Positions 46,428 through 60,200 of a stretch of DNA of 64,000 nt are shown here, one piece after another. The stretch lies in contig NC_089727.1 in NCBI RefSeq assembly GCF_035083965.1, positions 14,212,769 to 14,276,768 on the forward strand, in the 5' to 3' direction. The DNA comes from Branchiostoma lanceolatum (lineage: Eukaryota; Chordata; Leptocardii; Amphioxiformes; Branchiostomatidae). The first letter of the stretch is position 1; each line of letters begins with the position of its first letter. The translations under genes were made by a program, and so were the position numbers. The notes under the pieces are model-generated. The model was not told the origin of the DNA, ran no database searches, and saw nothing but the letters and a program-made list of their open reading frames with translations.

Positions 46428-49422
46428 ATGTCCATCCGTTTCTCCGTCTCTTCCGTAGTTCTTGCCGCCTCCATGGTGGCATTTGCGGGCGGGGACTTCT
46501 TCTCCGCTACCGTCCACATGGAGGGGCTGGTATGGGTGGAGAGCGAGATGGCTAGGGCCGTGAGGAACCACGTCAGGCTGGGAGGGCTGGTGCCGCCGGA
46601 ACTGCACAGGTACGGGCATCATGCTGTTTATTCTGCAATACTGCGCTGTTCATACAGATAAAGCTACGTCTTGTCATGCAATCAAACTGTTTGGTTGGTT
46701 GTTTGTTTCTTTGAAGAGGGATCTATTTTTAGCAATAACAACCAAACAAGACATGTAGTCGCTCGTGGATTTGAATGAATGTAGACGCCAGCATGTGGAC
46801 GTTTTGCATATTTATCGTTCTCCCATATTCCACATTTTACAAATCGTCAATGGCTTTACAAAGAGGTTGTGTCGGAGAATAAAATTAGATGAATGACTAC
46901 AGTGTTTATGTTTTGTTGGTGTTTGTTAACAAGTATGGATAAGTTTGTTCTTCAGTTTAAATATTTGGTAGCATCACAAGTTACTGACAAATATTTCTCT
47001 GTAGTATACAAATGACCTTATTTTAGTTTTACCCAGCGATAGGAGGGCGATGGGAATTGATAAAGAAGACCAGCTAGAACAAATGTCACCAGTAAATGTC
47101 GAAATTTATGATAACAGAGAAGAACGGGTTATAGAATCGGCAGTTCTGATTTGATTTTGATAGTTAGGTGAGGCAATCTTCTAATGGGGTTGGGGTTTTG
47201 TTCGCGTTAAGAATTTTCGCGTTCGCGTGGAAAATTTTCGCGTGGAAAATTTGAAATGGAGAATTTATCTATAGGTTCAAAATATCAAAGTGATTTTATC
47301 ATCAAATTTTTCTCCCTTGGGAATAGACTTGAGTCCCTTGGGAATAGCACACACACCAAACCACACCACACCCTGCCCACACCCATGCAGGGGAAAAGCT
47401 TGCCTGTAATTTTGATCATTTGCTCGTTGAAATACGCTAATTAGTTGATTAGAAGGGAATTGAAGGTTTACAAGTCTAAGGTTTCACACCCAAAAAATTT
47501 CAAAGGATTTTTGAAATTTAAAAAATACAAAAAAAACAAGTTGATTCCCAAGGGACTCAAATCTATTCCCAAGGGAGAAAAATTTTTATGATAAAATTAC
47601 TTTGATATTTTGAACCTATAAATAAATTTTCCATTTCAAATTTTCCACGCGAAAATTTTCCACGCGTACGCGAACATTCTTCACGCGAAAAAAAACCGTT
47701 CCCTTCTAATGCCTGCATGTATCTTTCTTCCAGATTGGCAGAGGGCGCTGCATGGCTGTCAGATCCGACCCGGGTGAACCCGAATAGTCTCGTACACAAC
47801 CCAATCGGTGCCTACCTTCTCATCAAACGTCTGAACCAGGAGTGGGCCAACGCCATCAAAACTCTACCTCAGCCTCAAGAAGGTGATGCACGTGTCCATG
47901 TAATCCCTGGATAGGGGTGGGGGTCCCTGACTAGCTTTGACCTGAGAAGCTATGTTCATATTCACGCATGATGACTTAAAAGCATTTTTGCCGTGTTATT
48001 TTCATCACAACTTTTTATAAGGCCCCCTATGACGTAACAGCACTGTTGAATACCAGCTAGCTAATATGTATGGCGTGACGCAGCGAACACACAACTGATT
48101 TAGACTGCACGAAAGTCCATTTTGATAAGCTGACAATAAACCTGCAAAATTTTCCTCACGTTGAAACAATAGATACTCCTTGTCCCCGAAGTTGTGAAAA
48201 ACCAAAAAAAAAGGCGTTTTCGTCTGATCTTGTTTTTCGTTCCTTGTCGGACTCCAGTATTAAAAACTGACGGCACGCATATGTCCCCTTCCTTTTCCTC
48301 CACCCAGTGTTTGGTGAAATGTATGAGGAGCTGCAGCTGCCCAGTCTTGCGGATCTGGAGGGTTGTGCGCTTGCGCTGATGAGACTTCAGGACGTCTACA
48401 ACCTGGACATGCGCAGAGTCATCGACGGTGAAATCGTCATGAAGTGCCGTCCAAATGACACGGACGCGTGTCATGACGTCAACGTCTCCGAGCTGAAGAA
48501 CAGGACGTTACCGCTCAGACTCAGCATTCTGGATGTGTTCTATTTTGGGATCGTTGCGCAGTCGCATAACGACCATTATCACGCCGCGATCTGGTTGAAC
48601 GAAACCCTGGCGATCATGAACGCAAACGAATGCGAACTGTGTCCCGACAGGAGAGAGGTTCTGGACAGACTCGCAGACACGTACTCAAAGGTAACAACTT
48701 GTACGATCCCTTTCGTGTCACAATTTCCATACACAATTTGTTGGTTATCTGAAATTCAGAAGATCTCTAAAGATTCTTGTCAGTTTTGACAAGGAATCTC
48801 TTGTGTATAGTGTGAATTTGTGCAAATTTCTGCTTCCTAGGGTCTGTGTACTTTTAAACGTTTAAATGTTATTGCAAATATAATAGTAGTAACACTTTTA
48901 CTTTGTTCCAGCTTAGAAACCATCGCGGAGCCCTTCAACTATTCTCAGAATCCTATAGAATCGGTAAGCTGAAATAGAATATGTTACGTTTCCTTTCGTT
49001 TCACAATAAATAGCTTTAACAGTATAAATAGCTTTCACACCACATTTACAGCCACAAATATTCAGGGTTTTGTAATGAAAAGACGAGGACATTAAGATAG
49101 TCAAAGAGTTACTTTGCTCTTCAATGTACGATATAACTTATATTTTATCTTCACTGCTGTTTTGTGTCTAGATCCCACCAATCCCCACACCCAGACACGG
49201 ATACGTGACGAGGAGTACTATGCCAACCTACAAGGCAGCTATGTGTGGCAGTTACAGAGGTCGGACGACTGGGAGGGCAGGGACAAGTACGAGGAACTCT
49301 GCCGTGTCGGGGTGCTACAAGTACGTCTGGTCTTTTGATATCTTTTTTCGTCTATTGCAAAGACCAAGGATCTTAACTTGCATGAAACAAATCTAAAGCT
49401 ACGTGGACACTTTCGTTGTCAT

Positions 49423-49462
<40 letters not shown>

Positions 49463-52400
49463 GGCAATCAAGCAAGCAAACAAGTAAGCAATCAAGCAAG
49501 CAACCAATCAGTCAACATGCCATAGCGTCGAACTCAAACATGCACACGCACTCGGTGTCTCAGTGTTTCAACGACAAGCTTCTGAATATTCTGTTATTTG
49601 ATCTTCGGACATAAGTGGGTATGATTACAGGGTTCGGAGAGATCTCGAAATGACTGAAAACACTGAATGCGGCAGATGACGTCACGTTAACGTTCTTTTT
49701 CCAATCTTTTTCAGAACCGGGCTCCCCGCGCCTCTGTCAGCTGCAGGTACTTCCGCCCCAGCCCGTACTTCTACATCCAACCAATCAAGATGGAGGTTCT
49801 CCACGACACCAATCCCGTCATCCATCTGTTCCATGACATCGTTTCCGAAAGCGAGGCAGCCCGGATGCGGGAAATGGCCGTTCCCAAGGTACCGGTGGCC
49901 ATCCCTATTTTAGCTCCACCCGGTACCGGTACTTCCATAGTGCTATCCTCCACCAAATTGGAAACACACAATTATTCTTTGACCTTTGAACCCCTAATCC
50001 TCATTATGCGTGGCAAACTATCCATATCGGGTAGTCCAGGTGAGATCACGGAATTTGGGGCGAAAATACCGTCCGATAACATCCAAAAAGACAGTTCCTC
50101 GAGCCAACTTAGCTTAGACGTGATGCATTTTCAGATGCAATACCTGGTATTGCATTATTCATTATGACAAGAAGTTAACATTTGCTATTTAATTTATTAG
50201 TTCCACAGATCAGTGGTGGTTGGGGACGACGGTGGAGATGCTATCATCCTAAACAGAGTCAGCGAAACGTAAGGGGGCAACGGTTTTAATTGTCTTAGCC
50301 TCGTGAAACGAACTGTCAGTTCACAAGACCAGTGGTTGATATGGAGAATGGCGGGAGACTGTCATTCTTAACTTGAAGCATCTAAAGCCCTCTCTCACTG
50401 GACCCGCGGCACGCTGGCGGCGTCGCTGCGTCCTAAACTGGATTTGTGTTAACCTTGAGTTAACAATGGGAATACCATTCAAAACTTACAAGTATGACCA
50501 AAAAGACAACAAAACACACAAAGCTTAAAAAGATTAGTTTTTTGTCGACGAAATTCGTTGTCGATAAAAGTCCTTTGTCAATTCGGTGGGCCGCAGCGAC
50601 GCCGCGAGCGTGACGCGGGTCCAGTGAGAGGGGGGGGTTAGATTTATTTATTATCTGCTGGTTCAGCATGTAGATTTTATGAGTAACTTACACTCCGCTG
50701 ACCACTGAAAAGAAAATGCTTCTTCTTTCTTTACTGTACTGTACCGTACGTTATCTTGCCAACTTTACGCTCAACATTTTGTGCAGATAACGTTTATGTA
50801 TATCTCAAAGTCGTTTTACATGGCTGGAGTGCCTTGAATTGGTGTCCAGATACAAACGCCCATGACAATGTATGACGGTATATGCTTGTTGCACATGAAC
50901 CCTTTTAGTGCCTGGCATTTTGACTACGACGATCCTGTAGTTGCGAGGCTGAGTCGCAGGGTGGACTACGCCACGGGCCTCAGTACCGCGGAGGGGACTG
51001 CAGAAGCGTTCCAGGTAACAGATTCTTCTTGAAACGTCTTTGGATGGCTATATATGTGAATACTTACATGTATACTGCACAATGTCATCCATAGAAGCCG
51101 TCATACGTTGAAAATCATGTGTTATGTTTCTTGTTTCCATATACAGGTTGTAAATTATGGACTCGGAGGTCAATACATACCCCACACTGATTACTTTGAG
51201 GTACGTTGTCCAATATATCTCTAGTCTTCACATTTTTTATCGACAATAGTCTTCGCGCAAGAACAGTGTTTATATTCATATCTACATGTATTGATTCTGC
51301 TTTGCTTTTTAACCTCCCCCCGAATTTACACGAGTAACGAGAAATTGTTTGTATATTAATAATTTTATTTGTAAAATTTGTGCCCTGTACACATGAAATG
51401 TGATGAGGTATTTTGAGATATATGTCATCTTGACAGGGAGATCACGTCACACGTCACGTACAGAACGGCAACAGGGTTGTCACCTTTCTATTATACGTAA
51501 GTTCTGCTCAGTCATTCCTGTACGGTACACAATATGGTAGTTAGGCTATTATAGATATCTTAAAGTGCATAAGACTCCAATGACATGAAGCTTAAGAATT
51601 CCCTGAAATTACATAAACCGTAATACTATTGTTAAATAACATCGAAATTTTCACAAAGTATTCACACTTCGGATGTTATTGAACACCGAACCATCAAAAC
51701 ATCATACCTCCAGCTTTTGATTCTTCCCCCCATGTAATTACATTAATCAGTAAATTGCCAACTCATAACGTCACAATGAACATGGCACCCGATTTGGAAT
51801 TTTGCACTGCGGCTTGAAAAGAACGCTATTTTTACAAGCAAACCAAATAGATATTGTCATGTCCTTAAATTGAATGTTATCATGATAACTAAGCACTGTT
51901 TGCTCATCAAATAATGTTTTTCACAAGCCGTCGTGTAAGTTTCCGAACCGGCTGCCGTGTTCATTGTGACGTCATGAGTGGGCATTAGTCACTTATTTAT
52001 GTAATCATTTGGTGAGAAGATCAGATAAGAATAAAGAGCTGGATCCATATCATATGGAAGTATGGTTTCTGATGGTTCAATGTTAGATAACATCAGAAGG
52101 GTGTGTATCTATTTCAAACCTTTACATTCCTTGAATGATGCTACTCCTATTTCAGATAATAAGAAAATGTTGTATTTTGGTGTCTTATGCCCTTTAATGT
52201 ACCGGTAGAGTGAATTTTGAACTAAATAAGTACAATAAATACAGATGTCAAGATTCCTTTTGTCGACAAAGACGGCCTCTCATACGTCACAGTGATGTAA
52301 TATGAATATTAGAAGGAGCAAAAGGATCATTTCTGACAAAACTGTAACAAAGGCTTCATACATGTACGACACGTACTGTATGTATAAAAAAAAAGGAAAC

Positions 52401-53197
52401 TGCATATAGCGTTGACGTTAATCCGTGTCTGATGTTTGTGTGTTTCCAGTTGAGCGATGTGGATGCCGGCGGAGCCACAGTTTTCCCCATTGTGGACGTC
52501 GCCGTGCCTGTCGTCAGGGTTGGTGGCACACTGTCAATCTTAGAGTTGTTGTTTTCATTTTTATTTGTCTTCTTGTTTATTTCTTTGTTTATTTGCATCA
52601 ACCACGAGTAAGTCCTGGCCTTTGGAAAAGAAATTACAATGTTTTATATGTTTTTCTTTTGTATTGATTTTAAGTTCTCGAGCACGTGCTTGCGTTGGAA
52701 TGAACATGCACGCGAATCATTCGATTCTATCTCATGGAAAACGTTTTTGCTGGCTGTCCACAGAACAGTGCGGCGGTGTTCTGGAGTATGGAGAAGTCAG
52801 GAGCCGTGGTGCCCAACTCTCTGCACGCCGGCTGTCCGGTACTTATAGGATCCAAATGGAGTAAGACTACTCTTTTGTATCAGAACTTTACCAAATCAAT
52901 CGCAATGTGGAACAACGCTAACTCGCTAGAATAGGATGTCCAACCTTACAATGCTTAAATTTTAGTGAACGCAATGAAGTTTTTTTACACAAAAGAAAAT
53001 ATGAAGTATAAAAAAAGATATTTGCACTTAGAACACCCTAATTTAGCATACAGTATTTGTGATATCGTTTGATGTCAGATTAACGGCAAGACCGAGGTTC
53101 TAACGTTGTTGTTTCTCTTCTCCCAGTCGCCAACAAGTGGATACGCGAGCATGGCAACGAGTTCCGGCGGCCATGTGGTCTCACACCAGACGAGTAA
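46428..53197 (+). CDS. P4HA: Prolyl 4-hydroxylase alpha subunit, copy 3 (complete, 13 exons, 537 aa)
   Basis: Same enzyme family and domain order as copies 1 and 2. Exons: 46428-46609, 47734-47882, 48308-48690, 48912-48963, 49172-49320, 49715-49888, 50201-50268, 50909-51014, 51147-51200, 51437-51496, 52450-52518, 52764-52860, 53127-53197. Phases are identical to the other copies; intron 11 uses a GTTGGT donor. The start was chosen at MSIRFSVSSVVLAASMVAFA, a clear signal peptide with A at -3. The frame upstream in the same phase has no ATG nearby. Iron ligands are H434, D436 (PHTDYFE) and H503; K513 should bind 2-oxoglutarate. Exon 5 reads DKYEELCRVGVLQ, close to the family's YE.LCRGE motif, so this copy looks most canonical in the linker before the catalytic domain. 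It lies about 20 kb from copy 2, with the minus-strand TPR gene between. AATAAA at 53898 is a distant poly(A) candidate. Confidence 0.94.
47178..47710. mobile_element. 517-bp foldback MITE with 8-bp target duplication, intron 1 of P4HA copy 3
   Basis: CTTCTAAT flanks the element at 47178-47185 and 47703-47710. The arms (~150 bp each) are inverted: GTGGAAAATTTTCGCGTGGA..., GGTTCAAAATATCAAAGT..., TCCCTTGGGAATAGA. An 8-bp duplication suggests the hAT superfamily (inference). The right end is only 23 bp from the exon 2 start, so it supplies or abuts that acceptor region. Confidence 0.85.
49423..49463 (+). repeat. (AATC)n microsatellite, intron 5 of P4HA copy 3
   Basis: About ten AATC units, decaying into AAGC/AAAC units downstream to ~49510. 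Confidence 0.95.
50388..50637. mobile_element. ~250-bp MITE with CTCTCACTGGACCCGCG termini, intron 7 of P4HA copy 3
   Basis: The left end CTCTCACTGGACCCGCGGC is inverted at the right as GACGCGGGTCCAGTGAGAG. The interior resembles the 38976-39352 family (AAAAAGATTAGTTTTTTGTC, GAAATTCGTTG). No clear target duplication. Confidence 0.75.
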
Positions 53198-53897
53198 GTT
53201 TGGGCAGGGCTGTTGGAAACCCTACCTTACTCCATGTCAACCAGCAGTGCGAGACCGCACAGATTCTTTGGGCACACTGGAACTAGCTTAATTCTTTGTT
53301 TGACTAGCTAAGGAGCTCCACAAGTTTATACGTAGCCAGTGCACAAATACGATTCAACCATGGTAAAAAATGTCCCCCGCCAAAAAAAAAAGAAATTCAG
53401 AGGCTGCAACACGCACACTTGTTGCAGACAAACGGATGGAGATTTCCATTTATGAGATGAAAATGTTAAAATTTGATTTAATTTGATTGAATGGAGCCTG
53501 GAAGAGCTGTAGTTAATCAAACCGCATAACGGTTATTGAAATTGCTAGCTAGATGGTTATGTGGAAAATACGAACAAAAGACTACATTTTGTTTATGAGA
53601 ATTTAGTGATGCCATGCAGATGATAACAACTCAGGAAAATAGATAAACAGATTTACAAATTGGCGGCAGTTCAGAAAAACTATGTCGCACAAGAAATTAT
53701 TTTCCAGCCATCGACTTGTACAAGAAAAAAAATGTATGCAAGTCATGAAAATTGACACAATTAAAAACATGCACCATACATGTCATATATTCTCTGGCCC
53801 TATTTGTTCTTACTCTTGGATGTCTGTACCACACCATGTACATCAGCTAGTATTTAACAGTACTGTTGCATAAAAGGAAAGCCTTACAAAAAGTTAT

Positions 53898-53903
53898 AAT
53901 AAA
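53898..53903 (+). promoter_or_regulatory. Candidate polyadenylation signal for P4HA copy 3
   Basis: AATAAA about 700 bp after the stop codon. No nearer canonical signal was seen. Confidence 0.3.
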
Positions 53904-54734
53904 AACATTTTAAGTCATCATGCATAAACCAAAAATAGCTTCTCAGGTCAAAATAAGTCAGGAACCCCCACCCCTATCTGTACAAACTTTGTCATCACTA
54001 AATAGATTTAAGAAATTAGATACCTTTTTCTCATTTTTTTTTGCATGCACTATTGTTGTGTCCAGGTGATGTCATGAATAGAATCAAGTAAATGTGGCCT
54101 CCCTGTTAGATGAGCCTGAATTCATTAAGCACTTTATGTAAATGCCTTATGTCATGTAACGTTGGGTAACATAAATTCGCCATTTTTCCGATAATGGTTG
54201 ACTGAAATCAATCTAGCAGAACAATAAACCATCCTTTTTTTCTATTATTCTGTCAGTATCATGTACTATCTTTGCACTAATCATATATATGGTAGATTTT
54301 GTCTCTAGTCGTGCTGACACCATAATATTTCAACTTGAAACTACCGTCCGCCGCACGCACAATGGCGGTGTTGTCGGACAGGTGTGAACATTATTTCGGG
54401 AGAGAAGATTCGTCTTGAATATCTTACCGCTAATTACATTTTATACAGCAGCTATTCGTTCCATCCTTGGCTTGAGGAGAGTGCTATGGATATAGACGTG
54501 TCCAAGTAAAAAAGATACACGAAAAAACGGCCGTACTGCAAACATCAGGCCTTCGGTACATCCCGTTTGAGTCCGCAGAACGTCACTTAAAGTCGACATC
54601 CACCGTCATGGCAACGTGTACATTATTCATGGCAAGTTAGCTGGATGCCGTAGCAATGGTAATACTACTAAGCCCATGTGTTCCTTGTTGTGTTAGGAGC
54701 AAACTTTGAGGAAAATATCGTCCTCAGTCCACTA

Positions 54735-55058
54735 TCACACACAACATTTAGACAAAAGTGTGTTCCTCACAACCTTTGTCGTCTGCTTGACAACAGGATG
54801 CTGGGTAATACTATGGTGGCGGGAAAATACACGTGCCGTAGGTTGTAGCAACAAAGAGGAGTTTTGATGATTGATCACACTTAGAATCCAGTTGCAGGTT
54901 AGCAAAAGAGATTGCAATAAGTCTTGTAAATGATTGTGTTTAGCAGGCAGGAGATGTGACATTTGTCTTATAAACCAGCGAACAACCGTGCAGTGTGGTT
55001 CTCCCACGAAGCCCCCAGACTCTGTCAATAAGGGACGGAGAGTTTTTGACGTCGCCAA
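54735..55058 (-). CDS. Unrecognised 107-aa frame, possibly a first exon
   Basis: The frame opens ATGGCGACG, a common animal start context, and reads MATSKTLRPLLTESGGFVGE and later ARVFSRHHSITQHPVVKQTT, which could be an organelle-targeted N-terminus. No family was recognised and no downstream exons were found. Chance is a real alternative. Confidence 0.25.
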   Translation of the reverse strand: MATSKTLRPLLTESGGFVGEPHCTVVRWFIRQMSHLLPAKHNHLQDLLQSLLLTCNWILSVINHQNSSLLLQPTARVFSRHHSITQHPVVKQTTKVVRNTLLSKCCV

Positions 55059-57275
55059 CTTCTAATGCATGGTTATCGAAGCTTTTCAGCCAGTGTTCTG
55101 AGTACGTTAGTCTATCCGGTTTGCATTGCTGGCGTTATAACTGATTCTGCATCTAGCACATATCCCTAAAATACACCGTTTCAAAAAATGGCGAATCTAA
55201 GTACCCCGCGAATTCATGTTACTCAACGTTACAGCATAAAATTATATTATCATCTCCATGAAAAAAGACGTTTTGTTTTGAGTGTGTTTGCGTGTGTGTT
55301 TGCGTGTTTGTGTCACTGGATGCTTAAAGTTGGCATAACTGTAGAACGTGTAGATGGATTGTAATGATATTTGGTGTGTGGTTAGGTGTTGGGAGGAGAA
55401 AGGTCAAGGTCGATTTTGGCCCCCTGGTATGTGTCACTGGAACTGCAATATCTTCTAAGGAGAATAACTGAAGAAAGGAACGACAGATTTTCATGTTATT
55501 TGGTACGCAGGTAGGTCGGACAGAGATGTACACACTGAAGTGCAAATTATGAAAATTGGGACTGAATTTGCATAAGTAATGAGGAAAATTTATACCTCCA
55601 TTCTAGGCATGTGGTGGCAGCTCACACCTGTTGGTTTCAAATCTGGGACAAGAATTCCCCAGGTCCCAACAGCTGGTAATGAGGAAAATCTCTACCTCCA
55701 TTCTAGGCATGTTGTGGGAGCTCACACCTGTTAGTTTCAGACCCAGATTTAGGTGCAAGGAAAGATAGACACAGCTTGGTTGCAAGGACTTGGTTTAATC
55801 TCATGATAGTGGAACATTTATACACAGAGCTGATAGATATATATGGGTAGTAAGGTGGTGATGATAATTTAAAGTTTCATTGTGGCAACTGATTCCAAAG
55901 ACTGGCTGTCACTATTCGGTTGTTATTGCTGTAGCAGCACCTGTTATGAAACACATCATATATAAAAACAAATTTCATGGATATTTGGGTCTTCAGACTC
56001 TTGTTCTGTATTGTGAGAACTATTAGATAGCCCACAAAACAGACCAATAATAATATTGTACACTGAGACTGGATTTTCAACATTCATTTACCAGAATACA
56101 TCTCTGTGACATGTTTTTCAGGTCATCCTGATTATACCTAAAACCATGAGAACATAATGAAAACATTACACCGAAACTAGAACTAAACAAAGAACAATCC
56201 AAAAACTAATTGCTTTCTTTGTATTGCCGTTCTGTGACTATCATGTTCATCTGCAGCAAATTAAACAATGTTAGGTACTCAATGACTACACTTAGTCTAA
56301 AACCTTAAATGTTACACTTGTTCATAATCATCAGTGTCTCCTATTGTTGCAAAACCCACCCATCACAAAAATAGTATGTGAAAAAGTAGCAAAAAGTACA
56401 AATCTACTATGAGGAAATATAGATAACCAATGGAATATATACTAGTAACAAAAATGACAAATGATACACTGAATAAGTAACATGAAATCTAATAGTACAA
56501 AATGAATACACTTTGTTGATCAGAATAACCACATGTATTACATGTATAGCCATGTATTACGTCTATGCAACAAAAGTAAGAGATAATGTCATAAAGCTTT
56601 GAATCTTCACAAAGTCACTTAACCTTCTCCCTGCTTAAGTAGCTGTTTGGCAGCAAATATCAATTACGGGGTCAGGCAGCTGGGAGAATGTTAAAGCACT
56701 GTGTCAAAAGCACAAAAGTAGCAGATATTATCATAACGCTTTGAACCTTCAAAAAAAAATAACTTAGAATACTGCATCCCAAAAAATAAAGATTAGTTTA
56801 AGTTAACAGTAGTTTTACAGACAGGACACTTCTATCGGCTACAACAGCTCCTTACTCAGCAGCCAATGAGGATTGATTACACATCATGCCCCATAAGAGA
56901 TCACACTCAATGGAATTGTGAATACCCTAAAAATATGTTCTATAAAGTACAAAATGTACATACAATGAACTTTATATGTTCTACATACAATGAACATTTG
57001 GACAGGATCAGATACAATTAAAGTATGCAATAATCCTTGTAATCATCCTGCTTAGCAGCAAACCCCATCAGTGTAGGGACCTATAATTATTCTTCAAGGT
57101 TTTATGATATAAGACTATACAAGTATCACAAGAACCTAGACAGAACCACAAAGTACTCAGCCTATGATACTATAGAGTCATATATTATGGCCTTTTTTTG
57201 TATTGCTTGACGGGTTAAACACCCCAGTTTTGTACAGTAAGTGCATTAAACTATAGGTAAATAGGATTGATTGAT

Positions 57276-60200
57276 TCAATTGTACTCTTTTAAAAGGCTA
57301 TGGCAAAACTTTTCCAATACCTGAAACCTTTCTATTGAGTAAATTGCCTCTATGATCTCTGGAACTGTGACCTGAGTGGATTTTTCCAGATGCTCAAGAA
57401 CATGCATCATTGGATCATTACGGTCTTTCCAGTTGTCGATGCATGTCTTCTCGATGTTAAAGTAGTCAGCAAAGTGGCGCCAGTTCTTGTGAACTCCTGC
57501 TGCAGGTGGTTCTGAGAACAGGTCCCTGGCAAGGACATCCCTCGGATCCTGTTTCAAGTCCTCCACTTTTTTGTCTAAAAAAAGCAAAGGGAATAAACAG
57601 ACCTTAAGTGTCAGTGATTCTAAAAGGTCAATACAGTAACTGTTTAAAGAATAAAAATGTTCTATGTTGACTGAACTAAATGTTAATTATTCAAGCTATC
57701 ATTCATGATTGTAATATGCCTGTTTTGAAAAAAAAAAGGACAATGGATGCAAATCCATCTTATGAAATGGCAATGGCTTATCAGCATGCAGGAGATTGTT
57801 TTGGTGCAAAATCATTCTGCAATGCTAATCGAAGTCAAGTGCACCAGGCCATAATAAGTTGGTTGACAGTAGCCACAGACATTTCTTCCTCACATGTATC
57901 ACATCATTTTATGGATTTGTGGGTCGAACACTAGCCTGAGCCTCATTTTCAAAAAGAAAACATAATTTTGGACTGAATGTTTCAATACCAGCTGTTGCCT
58001 CCAGTGCTTTTTTCTTCAGGTCAGCCAGGTAGTTTGCAGCCTGTCCATTCTGGGACTTCTGGGCACTGCACCTCACTCCTTCATCATCAGGTGGCGCTGC
58101 TGCTCCATCAGTGGTCAGACCAGATTCTTCCTCTGTGTTGCTGCAACAGACCAGCGTAAAACATTCCAATTCAGGAGAAAGACAAAGTGAATTTTAGATC
58201 TCACACTGGTGAAAAAAACCCTGACCCAGCTGGTTAAGTAGTATAGATAAATAAAAAATTGTTTTCAGTTAAGTTGGCCCAAAGTTGATCATTTCCTTTT
58301 GAGTTTATTTGTAAGTATGCATGCGTTCAACTTCAACACATCATTATGATTAAATGGAAGGACTACATCTTCACCACACCCAGTCTAGAATGGAACCACA
58401 CAAATCATAACTTTAAAACCACTTGAAAAAGAGCCAGAAATGTATCCTGATTTCTCTGTCTATCTGAATTACCTGTTAAATTCACAAATACAAGATGAGC
58501 ACTCTACCTGCTGCCCAAGTTGGCTGAGGACTGATCGCCCAAGTGGAGATGCCTGTGATTGATAACACCTCCATGTTGAGTGGCTGATATATCCTGTTCC
58601 ATTGTTCCTAAATCTGTAACAGTGATAAAAGTCTATACTTGAAGTTTGATTGTTTGTCAAAATAAATCAGTCTAGCTGACCAAATGATATCAAGATTAAC
58701 AAAAGAAAAGAACTAATAGTTTGTTGTTGCTGTTACTGTCCTTGTCAATTTTAGTTTGAAAACACCTAATATGAAAATCGAAAAGTGGCAAAAGGAAACA
58801 ACTAAAGGTCAATCTTAAAACATTGCATTGAAACTTTCATAATCAGAAGTTACAACAATATTATACCCTTATTAGAAGTTATATATAATATTACACACAT
58901 TGGTTATTTGATACTTGAACTGGAATCCATTGCACTATGTTACCAATAAACTCAAATCTTCAGCTTACTTTCTACAGACACATTGCCCTACCTTGCTTCT
59001 CTGGCTCTTGTACAGTGGAATTTGCATGTGGCTCTGCACAGCATCTTAAGATATGTTCCCAATTTTTTGCAATGTGAACTGCTGTGATGATCAGGACTAC
59101 CACGATGATGATGACAGCAAAAGCAATGCCAGTAATCTTGCCTGGCAAGTCAATTTCGTGTTGACCATAACCTGCTGATGAAAGTTAGGTCTTAGTGTAC
59201 ATGACATCTCTGATGATGAAGTTAAATGTGATGGGCATTGTTTAATATGAGGGTGTCTATTGCAAAGATAGTCTGTGATCTTAGGTATTCCTTTAGCATT
59301 CTTACAGACTGATTGTCCAGAAAATTCTATTTGCAACATCTTCCCTCATGAAGCATAACATTACTTTATGTTCAATTGTGAATTGTATGGGATATAAGCA
59401 TACTTATCTACAAGCAATGATATCGATGTTGAGTGCTTTTAAGCACTCAACATCATTGCTTGTAGATAAAAAATCTATTTTCCACATTCCTATATGCAAC
59501 TCACTAGACATGATGAAGATGATTGACATATATGCAATTAAATTCAAAGGAATAATTGTTCATTGTCAATTTTTTCCCTTTATGGTTCAACAACTATGGA
59601 TTAAAAACAACCAGTATTAGGCTTAAGAAATTACTTACTCTCAGTAACAATGTCTTGTTTGATGTGTGTTGAGCTGCTTGCTTCCCAAGGGATCGCTGTT
59701 GACTGCTGAGTTGTTGTTTGTTGAGACAACCAGTCTTTGCAGGATGGGTTAGTTGGTTCAATGCTGCAAAGGTGACAGTGGAGGCCTGCAAATTGGAAGT
59801 ACCTGAAAATACATGGTATACATGGATACAAAAATCAAGATGTTGAGAGTTTGATAAACCATTAATAAGCACATTCAGAATTTGTTTCTACCAAGATTAT
59901 GACTACTAGCATACAAATCAAAGTAAACAGTTTTGAGCATATTTCAATACCATGAAACTGCATGACATTGCGAAATGTTTCTTTCTTTTTGCAAAATGTT
60001 GACATACACATCACTGAAAGAAGATGAAAATACATGAAACCACAAAATTAAACATTCAAGTGACAACAACAAATACAACAGCAATATTGTATATGAAAAA
60101 GCAAAGAGAATATTAGACCCTTATTAACCTCTATCATCTATGATGATGAAGACATTTAAGTCAGGAGGGCATTTTTTTCAAATGCTCATGAATACATCCA

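Larger units (their letters stand above)
53198..57275. other. Region between P4HA copy 3 and the TNF-receptor gene
   Basis: It includes the 3' UTRs of both convergent genes. 55320-55520 belongs to the ~160-bp interspersed family. 55595-55745 contains a duplicated block (CTACCTCCATTCTAGGCATG, GGGAGCTCACACCTGTT). Two weak exon-like starts are ATGGCGGTGTTGTCG at 54361 (plus) and the frame at 54735-55058 (minus). Confidence 0.5.
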
